A DNA stretch of 64,000 bases from Vitis vinifera (Eukaryota; Streptophyta; Magnoliopsida; Vitales; Vitaceae): positions 3,620,001 through 3,684,000 of the forward strand of contig NC_081813.1 in assembly GCF_030704535.1 (NCBI RefSeq), read 5' to 3'. The position numbers and the translations under genes are program-made. Positions 38,638-50,951 of the stretch are shown here, one piece after another. Every line of letters starts with the position of its first letter. Position 1 is the stretch's first letter. The notes below the pieces were generated by a model, which did no database searches, was not told the DNA's origin, and worked only from the letters and a program-made list of their open reading frames with translations.

Positions 38638-40225
38638 CCCATAGGAAGAATGGGTTGAGCCAAGAGAACTGTGGGACCAAGGCTGTGGCACAAGGCAGAC
38701 CCCCACCTCATTAAAACGCCCCTTTTCTAACTCTTCACCTCCACTGCCCACGTCCACCTCCATTTGTCCGTTAGGGCATTTTCATTTGTCTCCACCCATC
38801 TCAGTTGCTCACCACCCTCTCTCCCACTCCCATATACCTACAAAAGGCTACAAACGTGGATCAACCCATCCTCACTGCTGCATTTTCTTCCCTTTTCACT
38901 TATTGGGAAAGAGATGGAGGTCGCTAGAATTTACTTTTTTTCAACCTTTTTCCATACAAGAGCTACCATATCTCTCCATCAAATCACTTCTCCTTCATCT
39001 CTTTTAGTAACAAAATCTCCATGATTTTCCCTTCTTTTCTTTTCTATTTCACATTGTTTATGTTTCTCGGGGAACAACGTATCTTAAGTGTACTATTGAA
39101 ACTTTTGCTAAATATTTATTTTCTACCAAGTCACTTGCCTTGTGTTGTCATTTTCAGCTTACAATGCTTATTTTAATTTCCGCTTCCATTAATTTAATGC
39201 CCAATTGCCTCCATGATTTGAACTCCAAAGGTATGATTCCATACGTTCATAATTCTCTTGGAGATCCATCAAGTTTTAGCATATTGGAAGATCAAGGGTC
39301 AATTTAACTTCAAATGCCCACTCTAATAATTCAACCAACTAATAATTTAGTTCATAATTTTATTCATTTTGCTTAATAATACCAATGGGGACAGTGAAGC
39401 TTAGTTTAAGTATCACTTCAATCACAAAATCATAATTAAATAATGCTAATATTTTTTTTTTTTTTCTTTTGAAAATTTCAACTATCTTGAAGTTTTGGCC
39501 AATTTTGTTTTTTCATCTAAAGAGTATTAGCCTTCAAAATATGCTTTATGCCATTAATATTTTAAGTCAAATCTTATTCCTAAATATTTTGTATCATGAT
39601 AAAAATAGAAAGTTTTAGATTTTGTTCGGTAATTGTCTTTTAAGAATAGTTTTCTATTTGTTAATATAAAAAACAAAAATCATAACTAACAAGTAAGAAA
39701 CAAAAAAAGAAGAAGTAATTTTATGTATTTAAAAATAGAAAATAAGGTATTTTTAGGTATTTTTTTTTTTGTTTTTTATTATTTTTTTAAGATTATTTTA
39801 AAAATAATTATATAATATAAAAATAAAACATTACATATAAAAATTATTTTTAAAACATAGAAAATAAATAAATTAATAATATTTTTAAGAAAAATATGCT
39901 TTCATACACTGATATGAAAAAAAAACTATCAAATAGAAACTCAAATTTATAATATACAAATTTCAAGTAATCGTTTAGAAATAATTAACATTTCATGTAT
40001 TTTTTTTTTATCAAATGGATTATCTTTGAGCATTTAAGTACTATCTTTTAATGATATAAGTACTATTTTTAGTCATCCTCGATACTATTTTTAGTCATCC
40101 TAGATACTATCTTTGACTATTGAGTCATAAAGCTTGAATTATTTCTAAAGGGTTTCTATTTTATGATCATTTTATGAAATCACACTTTTCGTAACATTTT
40201 TTTTTTGAAAAAAAAAATATATATT

Positions 40226-40335
40226 TTATTACAATGGAGATGTACATTATACCACAAATGAAAGAGAAAAAAAAAATATCTTATTACAATGGAGATGTAC
40301 ATTATACCACAAATGAAAGAGAAACGAAGAAAATG
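40226..40335. repeat. 55-bp tandem duplication
   Basis: Units beginning ttattacaatggagatgtac at 40226 and 40281 are nearly identical and are separated by an A-rich linker. Confidence 0.85.
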
Positions 40336-41867
40336 GAAAAGAAAAATGAAGCCAGGGATGGAGAAATTGAAGGTACACACACATGGTCAACAGGCTCATA
40401 GCACGAGGACTGTATTGATTCGTCCCAGCGCATGGTGGCAAAAGAACAACTCAGAGATTTCATCGATGGGTCCATTTTCATGAATTATGAGATCTGCACA
40501 CGCCAACACCACCCAACTGAGATAGATCTTTTGTCTTTCTATTTCAATTTTTTAATGGGGTTTTTTCTTGATATTTTATTATTTTATTATTTTTATTTTT
40601 TGTTTCGATCGGTCGTAGCTGGCACTGAAACCGCTGAGAAAGTGAAATCTGTTTTCCCAAATTACTTCATTGATCCATTTTTTTGTTTCCACTTTTGCTA
40701 TGGTTTTCTCATATGATTGAATCACATGGTCTTATTTTAAGTTTGATGTCACGTATGCTTTCACATGATATACGGTTACAAGAAAAACAACAAATTTTTT
40801 TTTTTTTAATATATTAATGTTTTATTGTTTTAAATTTATACGTGATTATGTCATCCACCACTAAAGTTAGTTGTAAAATGAAAAAAAAAAACACAAATAA
40901 TATATTCATAATAAAAAATATAAAAGAAAAATCATATATTCACTCTTAAAATTTTTGAGAAAAATGGAAAGAAAAGAAAATATGTTGGAATTGAATTAAG
41001 ATGCCAAAAGGACTCACATGCCTACTCAATAAATGAGAGAAATAAGAGAACAGTTTCTCGAAGTTTTAAAACTATCTAAAAACTGTTATTATTAAAAAAA
41101 AAATTTCTATGAGAGCAATTTCTCTTTGAAAAACAAAAAAAAATGAATATGTTTTCTTCTTCTCTCTTCTTGAAAACAAAAAAATAAAAAATACGATTCT
41201 TCTTTATAAAAAAATAAAAATATTTTCTCTTAAATTTTTTTTCTTGTTTTCACTATGAGAACGAAGGTCAAAACTCTTATATTGTGAAAACGATTAATTC
41301 TCGTATTTATTGTTTAATTCAAAACGAGAAACAACTCATTGAAATTCCTTGACATCTCAAAAGATAACCCCAAAGCTTTATTTTATATTAAAATAAAAAA
41401 AATAAAAGAAAATTATTATATTTTTTTTAAACCCATTTAACTTACTTCAATTATTTTATACAAAAATTAAATAATTTGAATATAAGTTTCTCATTCATTT
41501 TATTTTTTATTTTTATAGAAAAACTAGATATACAAAAATTCATTTTTATCATCTTTTTAATACTTTAAAACCAAACATATGTAAAAGTTGTCCCTCTTTT
41601 TGTTTAAATTTTCCTATTTATGATCGTATTTTTCCTCACAAGAGGTTGTACCAATTTATTAGGATTATATGACTCTCAACTATCGTATACTTTTCAAACC
41701 ACTCTTTTTGGTATGATAATCCACCTTTCTTACTCAAACATGTGCAATTTGGTGCTAAAACTTCAAATATTTCTAAATTTTCAATTCTTTTATTCAATAA
41801 TTTTTTATTTTTCTATTTTCCTTTTGTCCAGTTTTTCTTGTCGTCATCCCTTTTGGGATACTTCCCT

Positions 41868-41881
41868 CCCCCCCCCCCCCC
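41868..41881. repeat. C14 homopolymer
   Basis: Fourteen consecutive C (G on the minus strand). It is isolated in an AT-rich area and error-prone for assembly. Confidence 0.9.
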
Positions 41882-42185
41882 AGCCATCCCTAATCCATGT
41901 TAAGGCAAAAGGCTTCAAGAAATAGACTTTCTAGAATGGATGACATAGAAAAGATTAGGTGGGTAGGGAATTGAATTAGTCATCTCAATGACTCATCCAA
42001 ACACACACCATTATCTCCTCATTAATTTAAACCTTTTCACAAAGCTTTTACACCAATTCAACATGTCTAGAACACATCAAAATAAGCTGTACAGCAGTCC
42101 TTTTAGCCCATTATGATGATTTCAAAAAGTGCTTACAATTAAGCTTTGGGGTTTGCAAAGTGTTGTGCAAGCAAAAGCTTTGATG

Positions 42186-42612
42186 TCAATAATGTTAATT
42201 CAAAAACACAAAGATAAAATAATCACACATACGGTACATGATGTTTTAACATGGTTCGACCAATCATACCTACGTCCACAGATGAAAGAAAATGATTCCA
42301 CTATATAATAAAGAATATTACAGAAGACAGAACCGATATACAATTATTGGGTTTCTGAAATATCTCATGTTTCCTCACTCCTTATATCCATATCTCACTA
42401 CAAACCCTTTCGCTCCACTAGCTACCTCCCGTTCTTCCTTACATATCTATCCATCTCGTATAGTTTCTACATGTCTATCTCCATCTCATAACTTTTTTCC
42501 CTTATGACCTATAATGTTTATAAAGATATTTCCAATAATATTCCTTATTATTCTATAAGGAAGTCTAATATTATAATAATATATCAACTTAGAAATATTC
42601 TATATAATATTC
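42186..42612. repeat. Dispersed repeat, copy B (LTR-like)
   Basis: Homologous along its length to 5722-6113. It contains 'acatggttcgaccaatcat' followed by 'acctacgtccac', an arrangement common in plant LTRs, and ends with 'atatcaacttagaaatattc'. No flanking duplication or partner LTR was found. Confidence 0.55.
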
Positions 42613-43996
42613 TTTACAAAAAGGAATTTATACTAATTAGGAATTTGGGGCACTTTCTAACACAAAGCGAAACACCACATGAAGATGAAGGTTGGGGGGT
42701 GGGGTGGAGGCGGGAGTTAATGTGGATGCAGGTACCCAGAAGGCCCAAATCTAATCATGCAACTTATCTGTCAAGAAGAAAATGGGCGATGGACCCAAAA
42801 GCTTTAATCATCTCCAGGATATATGAGCTGTAATGTACAGTTAGATTCACCTTATAACTGTAGCTCTTAAAGACCCATGATTTGATCTTCAAATCTGCGT
42901 GCAAAGCTGTGTTTGTACAATGAAATGAAGGGTGAATGAGAAACATATGGTCTGTTCATGACTCTAAATCTAGCCCTTCTCTGCCACACAACTTTGGTTT
43001 TTTTTCTACGTTCCTTTTTTGGCGTGGAGGGAGTGGCCATGATAAGATGAAGAAGAGACAAACTAGTGATTGGAGTAAGGAGAAGGGTGCGAGCATTGAA
43101 GGTGGTGCGGGATTAAGTCGGAAAAGAGAGAAATTTGAAGACGTAATTCGTTAGTGGCCTACTTTTGCTTGATGTGGATGGAATTGGGGACGTGGTGTGT
43201 GAGAGAAAGGACTTCTTTCCGTACCTATTTATTTTAGACATGTTCTTTCATGGTTTCCATCTTTCTTTTTCTCTCCCTCTTTCTTTTATTGTCCTTTTTT
43301 GTTCTTGTTTGTTCTTCTCCTTCTTTATGGGAATATAATTTCATTTTTTTATTCATTTTTTTTCTATATTAATGATTTTGTAAAACAAGAAATTTTGTAT
43401 AAGTTTTAAATATTTCAATTAAAGAAAAAATTTACTTATTAATTATAAATTGTAAAATGATTTTCAAATAATATTAAGGCATTTTGTATTCCTTTAATAA
43501 CAAAAATTGAGATAAAATATATTTTTACTTTTAAAAAATATCAAATATCTAAATATATTAAATATTAACATCTTTGAAGATATATTTATCTTTTATCTTA
43601 TTCTAATTTCTATCCCATTTAGCAAAAAAGGGGAGTTCCACAAACCGACATCTTGGTGCACGTGTCAACACGAACGGGTTTTGGGCTTCGTTCCGGATTC
43701 TGGAACCAGGCCTGAATCCTGATATTGGAGCAGCCAAGCCCCTGGTTGGATAGTTGGGACAAGAGTGAAATGCCACCAAAAGTCTAGGCCCAAGCTTTGT
43801 TGTCTACCTTTTGGGTCAAAAAGGCCCAGTCCAGAACCCATTGGGTGAAAGAAAAAGCCCCATAAAGATTTGCAGGCCGGTAATGAGTCTTACAAAAAAA
43901 AATTCAGTCAATACGTATACCATGAAATTTCTGAAGTTTCGGTTTAGTTGTCGGGATTTACTTAATTCTTGGAAAGAAATTCTAACTACTATTAAA

Positions 43997-44128
43997 GGTG
44001 GTGTTTGTTTTTGTGACTGAATGCAAATTTACTTTACTTATGTTAGTTTATATCAATATGTTACTTTTAATTAAATAAAAAAATCAAATATTTTAAATTT
44101 TTTTATTCAGTCAAAAAACAAACACCAT
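43997..44128. mobile_element. MITE-like element, family 2, copy B
   Basis: Inverted ends 'ggtgtttgtttttgtgactg' and 'cagtcaaaaaacaaacacc' enclose an AT-rich centre with 'acttttaattaaataaaa', shared with 30147-30340. About 132 bp. Confidence 0.55.
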
Positions 44129-45968
44129 GAGTGAAAAGTGATGTTATTAGATTTTCAACTTTTTTTTTTTTTTTTTTTCTAATATACATAGTCCATGAAT
44201 TCTCTAAACCTCTTTCGGACCTTTAAACATATAGTTCGAACTCCGGTGTTAGGGTTCAAAAGAGGCTCTCAAAGGGGCATTCAACACAATTTTTATGTGA
44301 ACTCACCCTTGAAAATCGACTGTCAAAGATCAGATGTCAAAATGTTTACAAACCCAACCATTAAGCCTTAGTTTGGTGGTGTGGGACTCAACCGGATTGT
44401 TACAAAATGACGGACCCAAAACCATGAAACTTGGGCGGGTCCTTTGCCAAAATGAATGACCCAAATCTAACATATTTTGAGTATCCATTGATTTTGTAGA
44501 AGGAAGACCTTGATGCAATTTTCTTTTAGGGATTTGCACTTCACCATTGCATATAATGCTATTTTATAAGCATGAGTCCAAAATTGAAATTTTAGGAATT
44601 TCTTCCAGGTGAATGGAGTAGGGTTGAAGGAAAGTAATCTTATGAGTGAGTTTGGTCACCTAATGTACATGTTCCGTTCTTGTACTGCAACTAAATCTCA
44701 ATCCCTCAATTTTCTAACAGAACAACTTCCCCCAAACAGCCCTCAAGAATGTCAATGTCAGATAGCCCAAAACTTGCTTAGTAGTTGGTCATGTTGAACA
44801 CCAGCTTCACCACATCCCCATTTTTATTCACATTCAATCCAATTTTCTTTTCTCCTCTTTCTTTTGGTCAATCCCATCATAGGAAAACAAAGGAATGTTG
44901 TTGGGTTGGGCCTCCTAAACCTCTTCCCTATCATAGGACCCACAAATGCCATCCAAGTAGTTTGTTTAAAAAAACTTTTGATTTTTAGAATAAATTTGAG
45001 GTATTTTCAATTATTTTTATAAAGTATTTTGAATAATAATTAAAAATATAAAAATTATTTTTATATTATATTTAAGTGCATAGCACTTTTATCGAGAATA
45101 AACCCACAAAAAAAAAACAATTTTTCATATTTGATCTCTGAAGCATGATTTTATTTCTAGAAACAATTAAAAAAATATTATTTTTAAAAACATTATCAAA
45201 CAAACCATTAAACATTATCGAGCTAGACCTAGAATACAATTGTTAATAAAACGGAGATTCCTTCCATGCAACAAAATCCAATTTTGGATTTCCACTTACA
45301 TGAACATGGGTGCTTTCAATGGTAAATGATCTTTTGATGATTGAGAAGATCTTCCAAAATTTGGGCTAGATATGAGGAGAGCACAAGGGAATGAGTGGTT
45401 GTGTTGCATGACACCATCATCCACTTCAATACCTACTTGCTTCATTTCCTCTCCCCCACGCCACAAAACCAGACCCATCATCTTTCCATTCTTATTAAAT
45501 CATAATTTAAAATCACTAAAATTCCCAAAATTCTTACCACTTGTCAATAAAATAATTAACACATATATTTCTAATTTTTTTCTCTAAATAATTGCTAAAT
45601 TTTTCTAATATATTTGTAAATATTTTTATATTATGATATCATATTATTAAAACTTTATCAACTTTTTTGCCTCATGTAAGTAGTATACACCCTTAACATA
45701 ACATACTAAAAAGACCATAGCATAGGCAAATAGATTTTTTTTTATGCCCTAATCATATAATTAATTAAATATTTTTTTCATGAATTTAATGTTAATTTTG
45801 TAATTACATTTATGGATTCACAAAAATATGAAAAAGAAATAATAATAATAAAGACACGTTTGCAATGTGTGAGCAGTATATATAAAATGTGTAGGCAAAA
45901 ACACACCAACGTAACTGAAACTGAACTCTCTTCTTCGTCTTCTTCATCTCAGAGTTTGGGATTTGAAA

Positions 45969-48900
45969 ATGGACGTGTCAGAGAGTTTTGGTGGATACCG
46001 TATCGGATTGGACGAATCGTATCGGCCTCTTCCTTCTGTGTACTTGGCTTTCCTCTCGATCTGGTTCGTCTCCGCCTGTTCTTGGACCGTCAATACCTGG
46101 AAAAACCGCCATTTTCAGGTCATTTCTCTTCACTCTTTGTTTCTTGATTACATGTGGGTGGCCTGTTTGTTTTGATGGGAAATTTTTTCTGGGAAAGTTA
46201 AGTATTTGTTGGAGAAAAAGATGAGTTTTTCTGAGAACCAGAGGGGGGTGAGGAAAATTGAGACTTGCATGTTCAGTGATGGGTTTGATCTGATGATTCT
46301 GCGCCTTTTATTTTGATTAGACTTGGGAAAGTTGATGGTTTTTGTATTTTTTTTAGGGGTTTTTATGTTTTTTTTTCTTCTTTCGAAAGAATGCTCTTTT
46401 TGGTTGCTGAGAAAATGGAGGAAAAGAAAATAAATTCAAATTCTTGGTTTCTGAATTTTCCGTTGCTTCAAACCCCTCCAATCCACTGAATCCATAGAAC
46501 TACTGGGGTAGTGGTGAATTTTTTTTCCATTTTTGGAAACCAGAACAGAACAACATGAACTCAAATTGCATTCTCTTTTCTTTTTCACCATTTCTTCTCT
46601 CAATCAAAAGGAGGGTTTAAGCGATTTCCTTCAAAATTATTAGCCTGGATATTTCCTGTTTATAATTTTCATTTTTTAATCACCTGTACTGTGAATTAGA
46701 TTTTCATTTGATTGGATTCTGTTTTGTAATTGCTTCATTTTTGTGTCATTGTTATACTAGAGCAGACGAATAATTTGCAGTGGACACTTGCATCTGTTCC
46801 ATTGATTAAAGCTCTGCAACTCGCCCTTTCCTTTATCTTCTGGTAAGCCTCATGATTAAACTGAAACGTGGTAGTGCCTATAATGAAAAAATTGAAAAGA
46901 AAAAAATGAAGTTTCAAGGTTTTTCATAGTTCTGTATTTTGGATGACAATAGCTTTTGAACCGGTTCTTCGCTGTTTTCGTTTCAAATTATCCGAGTTCG
47001 ATCATTTACCGAAACAATCTTAATATTGCATTAACTGTTTTTCATATTTCAAAGCACTGGTCTTGCAGGTATTCATGCTTTAATCTTCAGATATGCTCAG
47101 TGTGGATGTCATTTGGGGTGTATGTAACTGGGGTGCTCTTTCAGACTGCTTCTTTCGTGTCTTTCTTGCTCATTTCTCATGGTTATTGTATCATGTGTGA
47201 GCGTTTATCGGTCCCTGAACGACGCACTACAGCTGCACTTGGATGTGTCTTTTACTTGACTCTTGTTGGTTACCGAGCTTCTGTACCTTACTTTGCAGTA
47301 AGTTTCTAACTATCTAATGCAATATGATCTTGAATCTGTGGCCGCATCCAATTTTTGTCGATGTCAATTTTAAAGAGTAATCCCCATTTGCCTAAATCTA
47401 TTTTTTCTACCTGAAATAGTAACCCCTTTTCACTTCCTATGATCCAGGTCCTTCTTCTGCTTAATTATTTTATTTCCTTCTATGTGATCTTCCACCATAT
47501 ATCCCGAAATTTATTATTGTTACGGGAACAATTGAGTTTCATAGAGGATGAGGAGGTTCATGCAATGCATGATGCGGTTTACACAAAGTATATCATGTTC
47601 AAGTATGTGTTTCTGGTACTATAAATGGTCTAGCCTTTTCTTCATGGAAGAATATTATGGTCTGAATTTGATCTGCCATTTTCTTTCGTATATATAGAAA
47701 ATTTCAGGGTGCAATGCAGATAGTAGCCATGGCAGAAACTGTGGTATGAATTTCCTAATCTGTGGATTCTAATTATATTTACTAATATGCTAAATACCGA
47801 AGCTCGATCGATGAGACAGTTGAGTGTTTTTCTGGATGTCAGATATACATTAACGTGGATGACTCATCAGAAAAATACTGGCTTCGCTTGTTAGTTCGAG
47901 AATGGGCACAATTCTGCATCTTTCTGTACATTGGGTATGTGTTAATCACATGATATAGTCAAAGTCTTCAATAGAAACATTTTAGTTCTTAACGATTCAC
48001 GAAGTTACTAATTATAGGTGTAGACAATGTCTAGAAAACACGACAAATTTGCTTACTGGTTTTAATCCATTTTGGTTTTGTAGATGGACCTTCAGGTCAC
48101 AAGACTTGGCGCCACGCTTCTCTTTTATGCCATCCTTAAAATCTAACATGGAAGTATGGTTGCCTCCAGTGTACAGCATTGTAAGTTCTTAGTCAAATTT
48201 GAACACTTCAAGACTATTGAAATAACATTTTGGACCATGCCTAACTGATCAGTCTTCCTTTTCATAGCCATATGAACCCATCATGCACAATCATCTTTTG
48301 AGGATTTGAGAAATGACGTTGTTTATGATTCTTGTTGTCGGTCTTTTTGTGGAGAGTGGGTAAAACAAGTATCATGATCAAACCATTCTCAGTCCCCAAC
48401 TTCTGATTCTTAATTTCATCATCCATGGATTCTAGTTTCATCGAATATGAGGATGTATTATACATCAATGAAACTCCTATTTTTGTATTTGCCATTTCAA
48501 ACACCTCGACTCAGACTAGACTCTGCCATATCTTACAGTTCTTAACTCAAAATTGTATTGGATTTCATTATTTGCTTGTTGAGCACTAACACGTCTTAGT
48601 AGTCGGTTGATGGCAGACCTGCTGAGATAGGCAGGGTTGGTTCTTATAAACAGAACCCAAGATGCAGGGTTTCTCTGTATACCTCTAGATACACAGTTAT
48701 GAAATTAGTATTCTTTTTTTTCTTTTCTTCAGATAATAGTAACTCATGTTCCTGCAGGAAATGGATGCAACAGCTTTCAAAGATTTTAGCAGTCATGAAT
48801 GGCATATTGGGGTGGTAAGTGATGTTAAACTCGAACCCCTTGCCTGTTTATGGTCTCATTTATTCAAATTTTTAGTAGTTTCTCCATGGATTGATGAAGC

Positions 48901-49243
48901 CTAAATATCAGTTATCCTATGAGCTTATTTTTTCCAAATGGCTGCCAGCATCCTTTCACAAAAGCTCTCCATTATCCTGTTTAGGTTCTTAATTTTGTGC
49001 AGTATTCAGTTATTCTATACTAAATCTGAGTTGGTATTGTTACTGAAAAAGCGATTTATGCTCTTCCAGCCATCTTCGCTTTCCTGCAATGAACGATTTA
49101 ACGATTCCGTTCTAGTAGTAATTCAGCATCCACATGCACATAGGCCAACTTCAGCAACGCCCTCTTCCCCAACTCCAGCTGGTGTAGCCTCTTCTGCAAC
49201 TGACTCCAGTTCAGATTCATGTCCAAGCAAGAATCACGAGTAA
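45969..49243 (+). CDS. Seven-transmembrane protein, plant GOST/lung-7TM-like core, function unknown
   Basis: Nine exons: 45969-46118, 46766-46842, 47069-47297, 47448-47602, 47698-47743, 47843-47934, 48084-48180, 48758-48814, 49070-49243. All have GT-AG borders and the phases agree, giving 358 aa. Hydrophobic spans are near 23-41, 57-77, 87-112, 131-149, 151-170, 205-222 and 238-251. There is no obvious signal peptide or long lumenal domain. The C-terminal tail of about 100 residues is soluble and ends Ser/Thr/Pro-rich. The pattern of spans recalls the membrane core of GPR107/GPR180-type (GOST, lung-7TM) proteins, but the usual N-terminal ectodomain is missing; this assignment is my inference. 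The sequence looks strongly conserved and intact, so it is probably an expressed membrane protein. I do not recognise a specific function. Confidence 0.8.
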
Positions 49244-50951
49244 AATTTACTCATAGAATAAACTACTGCAATATGCTCGCTAATGTTCTTCACAAAAAAT
49301 TTCAGCAGTAAACGTTGATCTTCCCTCGTGCCTCCGATACCCGTAAACCTGACAGCAAGAGCTGCAAAAAGGGTGGATGGTGATTCGTTGGCTTAAGCTA
49401 TAGAACTTGCAGTTGATTGATTTAGTAACTGTATATTCCTCTCCCCTTTGTGTTGTTTCTTGTTTGAAGTTGTATTCCTCCTGTAAATGTAATTCTGATT
49501 TTGGTTGATGTTTAACTACTAATTTTTCTAAAAAAAATCTTACCCACAAGTGAAGAGACAAATAGAATTTGCATTTATATTTAATAGAGACAAACAAAAC
49601 CCGAGACTTCTCGTCAAACCAAATTCTGACATCATGTTGAACTACTAATTTTTCTAAAAGTTTAAGTTTCTAGGGTTCAATATACATATTGTGCTCCTTA
49701 AGGTCAACTATTTTGGGCTCAAGCCCATGCTTGCCAACAAAGCTAAAAAACCTTGAGATTCCTTCATGTTTACTAATAAATTTTCAAAATTTAACTTTCA
49801 CGATGTTTTCTTTAAGTATTAAAAATGGTAAAAAAAAAAAAAATTTAATTTAATTTTTATTTTCAAAACTAAACTTACATAATTTTAAATTATTTAATCT
49901 TTATATAGAAAAGTTAAAATAAGTGAAAATTATTATAAAATATAAAAATTTATCAAATTATGGTACTTGTAGATGATATTCCATATTGATGTATATCTTT
50001 TTGTAACTTTCAACAAAAGACAGATATTTGTAATGAAAATTTATTATGTTCTTTTCTACATTCAATTTTATTTCTTTTTGAGGATTTTTGTTTATTCTTC
50101 ATTCTTTCTTTTTCTCATTCTTTTATTTTACATCAGAAATGAACTAAATATTATATAAAAATAATTTATTGATTTTATTTTTTTTTTAAATTTCCTTATT
50201 TTTCTTTACTTTTACTTTTTCCTTTTTATTTTTTCCCAAAATCTCCTTAAACCAAACATAAAGATAACATAGTAACTTCAAATAATTAAAATATCTAAGT
50301 TCATATAAGATATCTTGATTATTTTCTAGAATTTAGAGGAGCTTTGAAAAAGAAAAAGGAAACAAATTTAGAAGGCCAAAAAAGGGAAAAATAATTTAGA
50401 AGAAAAAAACATTAATTAAGTAAGAGGAAAAAAATGTTATCCGGGGGGATTAAGACTACAACTTGAATGGGTTAAAAGACTAACGTGCCAAACCCAATCT
50501 AAGATCGAGTTGAAAATTAGCAACCCATAACCAAGTCCATGCCCAATGCGGGTAATTATTTTAAATGTTCAAGATTTAAAATAAATAATTACCCACAAAC
50601 TCAAATTTCAACTCCAAAAACATTCTAATAATTAAACAAAAATGATAAATATATTAGTTTTTAAGATGATTAAGAATTGACAAATCTTGATATTTTTCTA
50701 ACCCATTCAAACCTTGGGTGGGTTGAACCCATCTAAGTTTCAGATGGGAGACAATATCCAGGCCCAAAAATCTATCCTACTCTCGAACCTGGGCCAACTC
50801 TATTGGGCTGGGTGTGTAGAGCCCCCCCCCGTGAATGAAATCCACCGGGAGAGCTTTCTCTCTTCTTCTCCGCAGCATTCGGGCTTTCGTGGGACGAGCA
50901 GTGAGTGCAGAGACTGAAGTAGCGTGACAGAACAATCCAAAGCCGACAAAT
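49244..50951. other. Intergenic region and COX19 leader
   Basis: The first part is the 3' UTR of the seven-span gene; no unique polyadenylation signal was assigned. The middle is AT-rich repeat-type sequence ending 'aaccaaacataaag', similar to MITE family 1 ends. From about 50790 GC rises, with a C9 run at 50822-50830, and the stretch up to the ATG at 50952 is the probable COX19 promoter and 5' UTR. Confidence 0.4.

Larger units (their letters stand above)
38765..45968. other. Intergenic region between DREB and the seven-span gene
   Basis: No gene supported over about 7.2 kb. The stretch contains a 55-bp tandem duplication, a C14 tract, the second copy of the dispersed LTR-like repeat, a family-2 MITE-like element and many A/T runs. 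The less AT-rich patches (42650-43200, 43620-43900, 44800-45500) carry only short ORFs with no recognised content. Confidence 0.45.

Noticed and set aside
41868-41881. C14 tract as a G-quadruplex or regulatory site
   Set aside because: A single homopolymer with no further G-run pattern or gene nearby. Slippage or assembly error is as likely.
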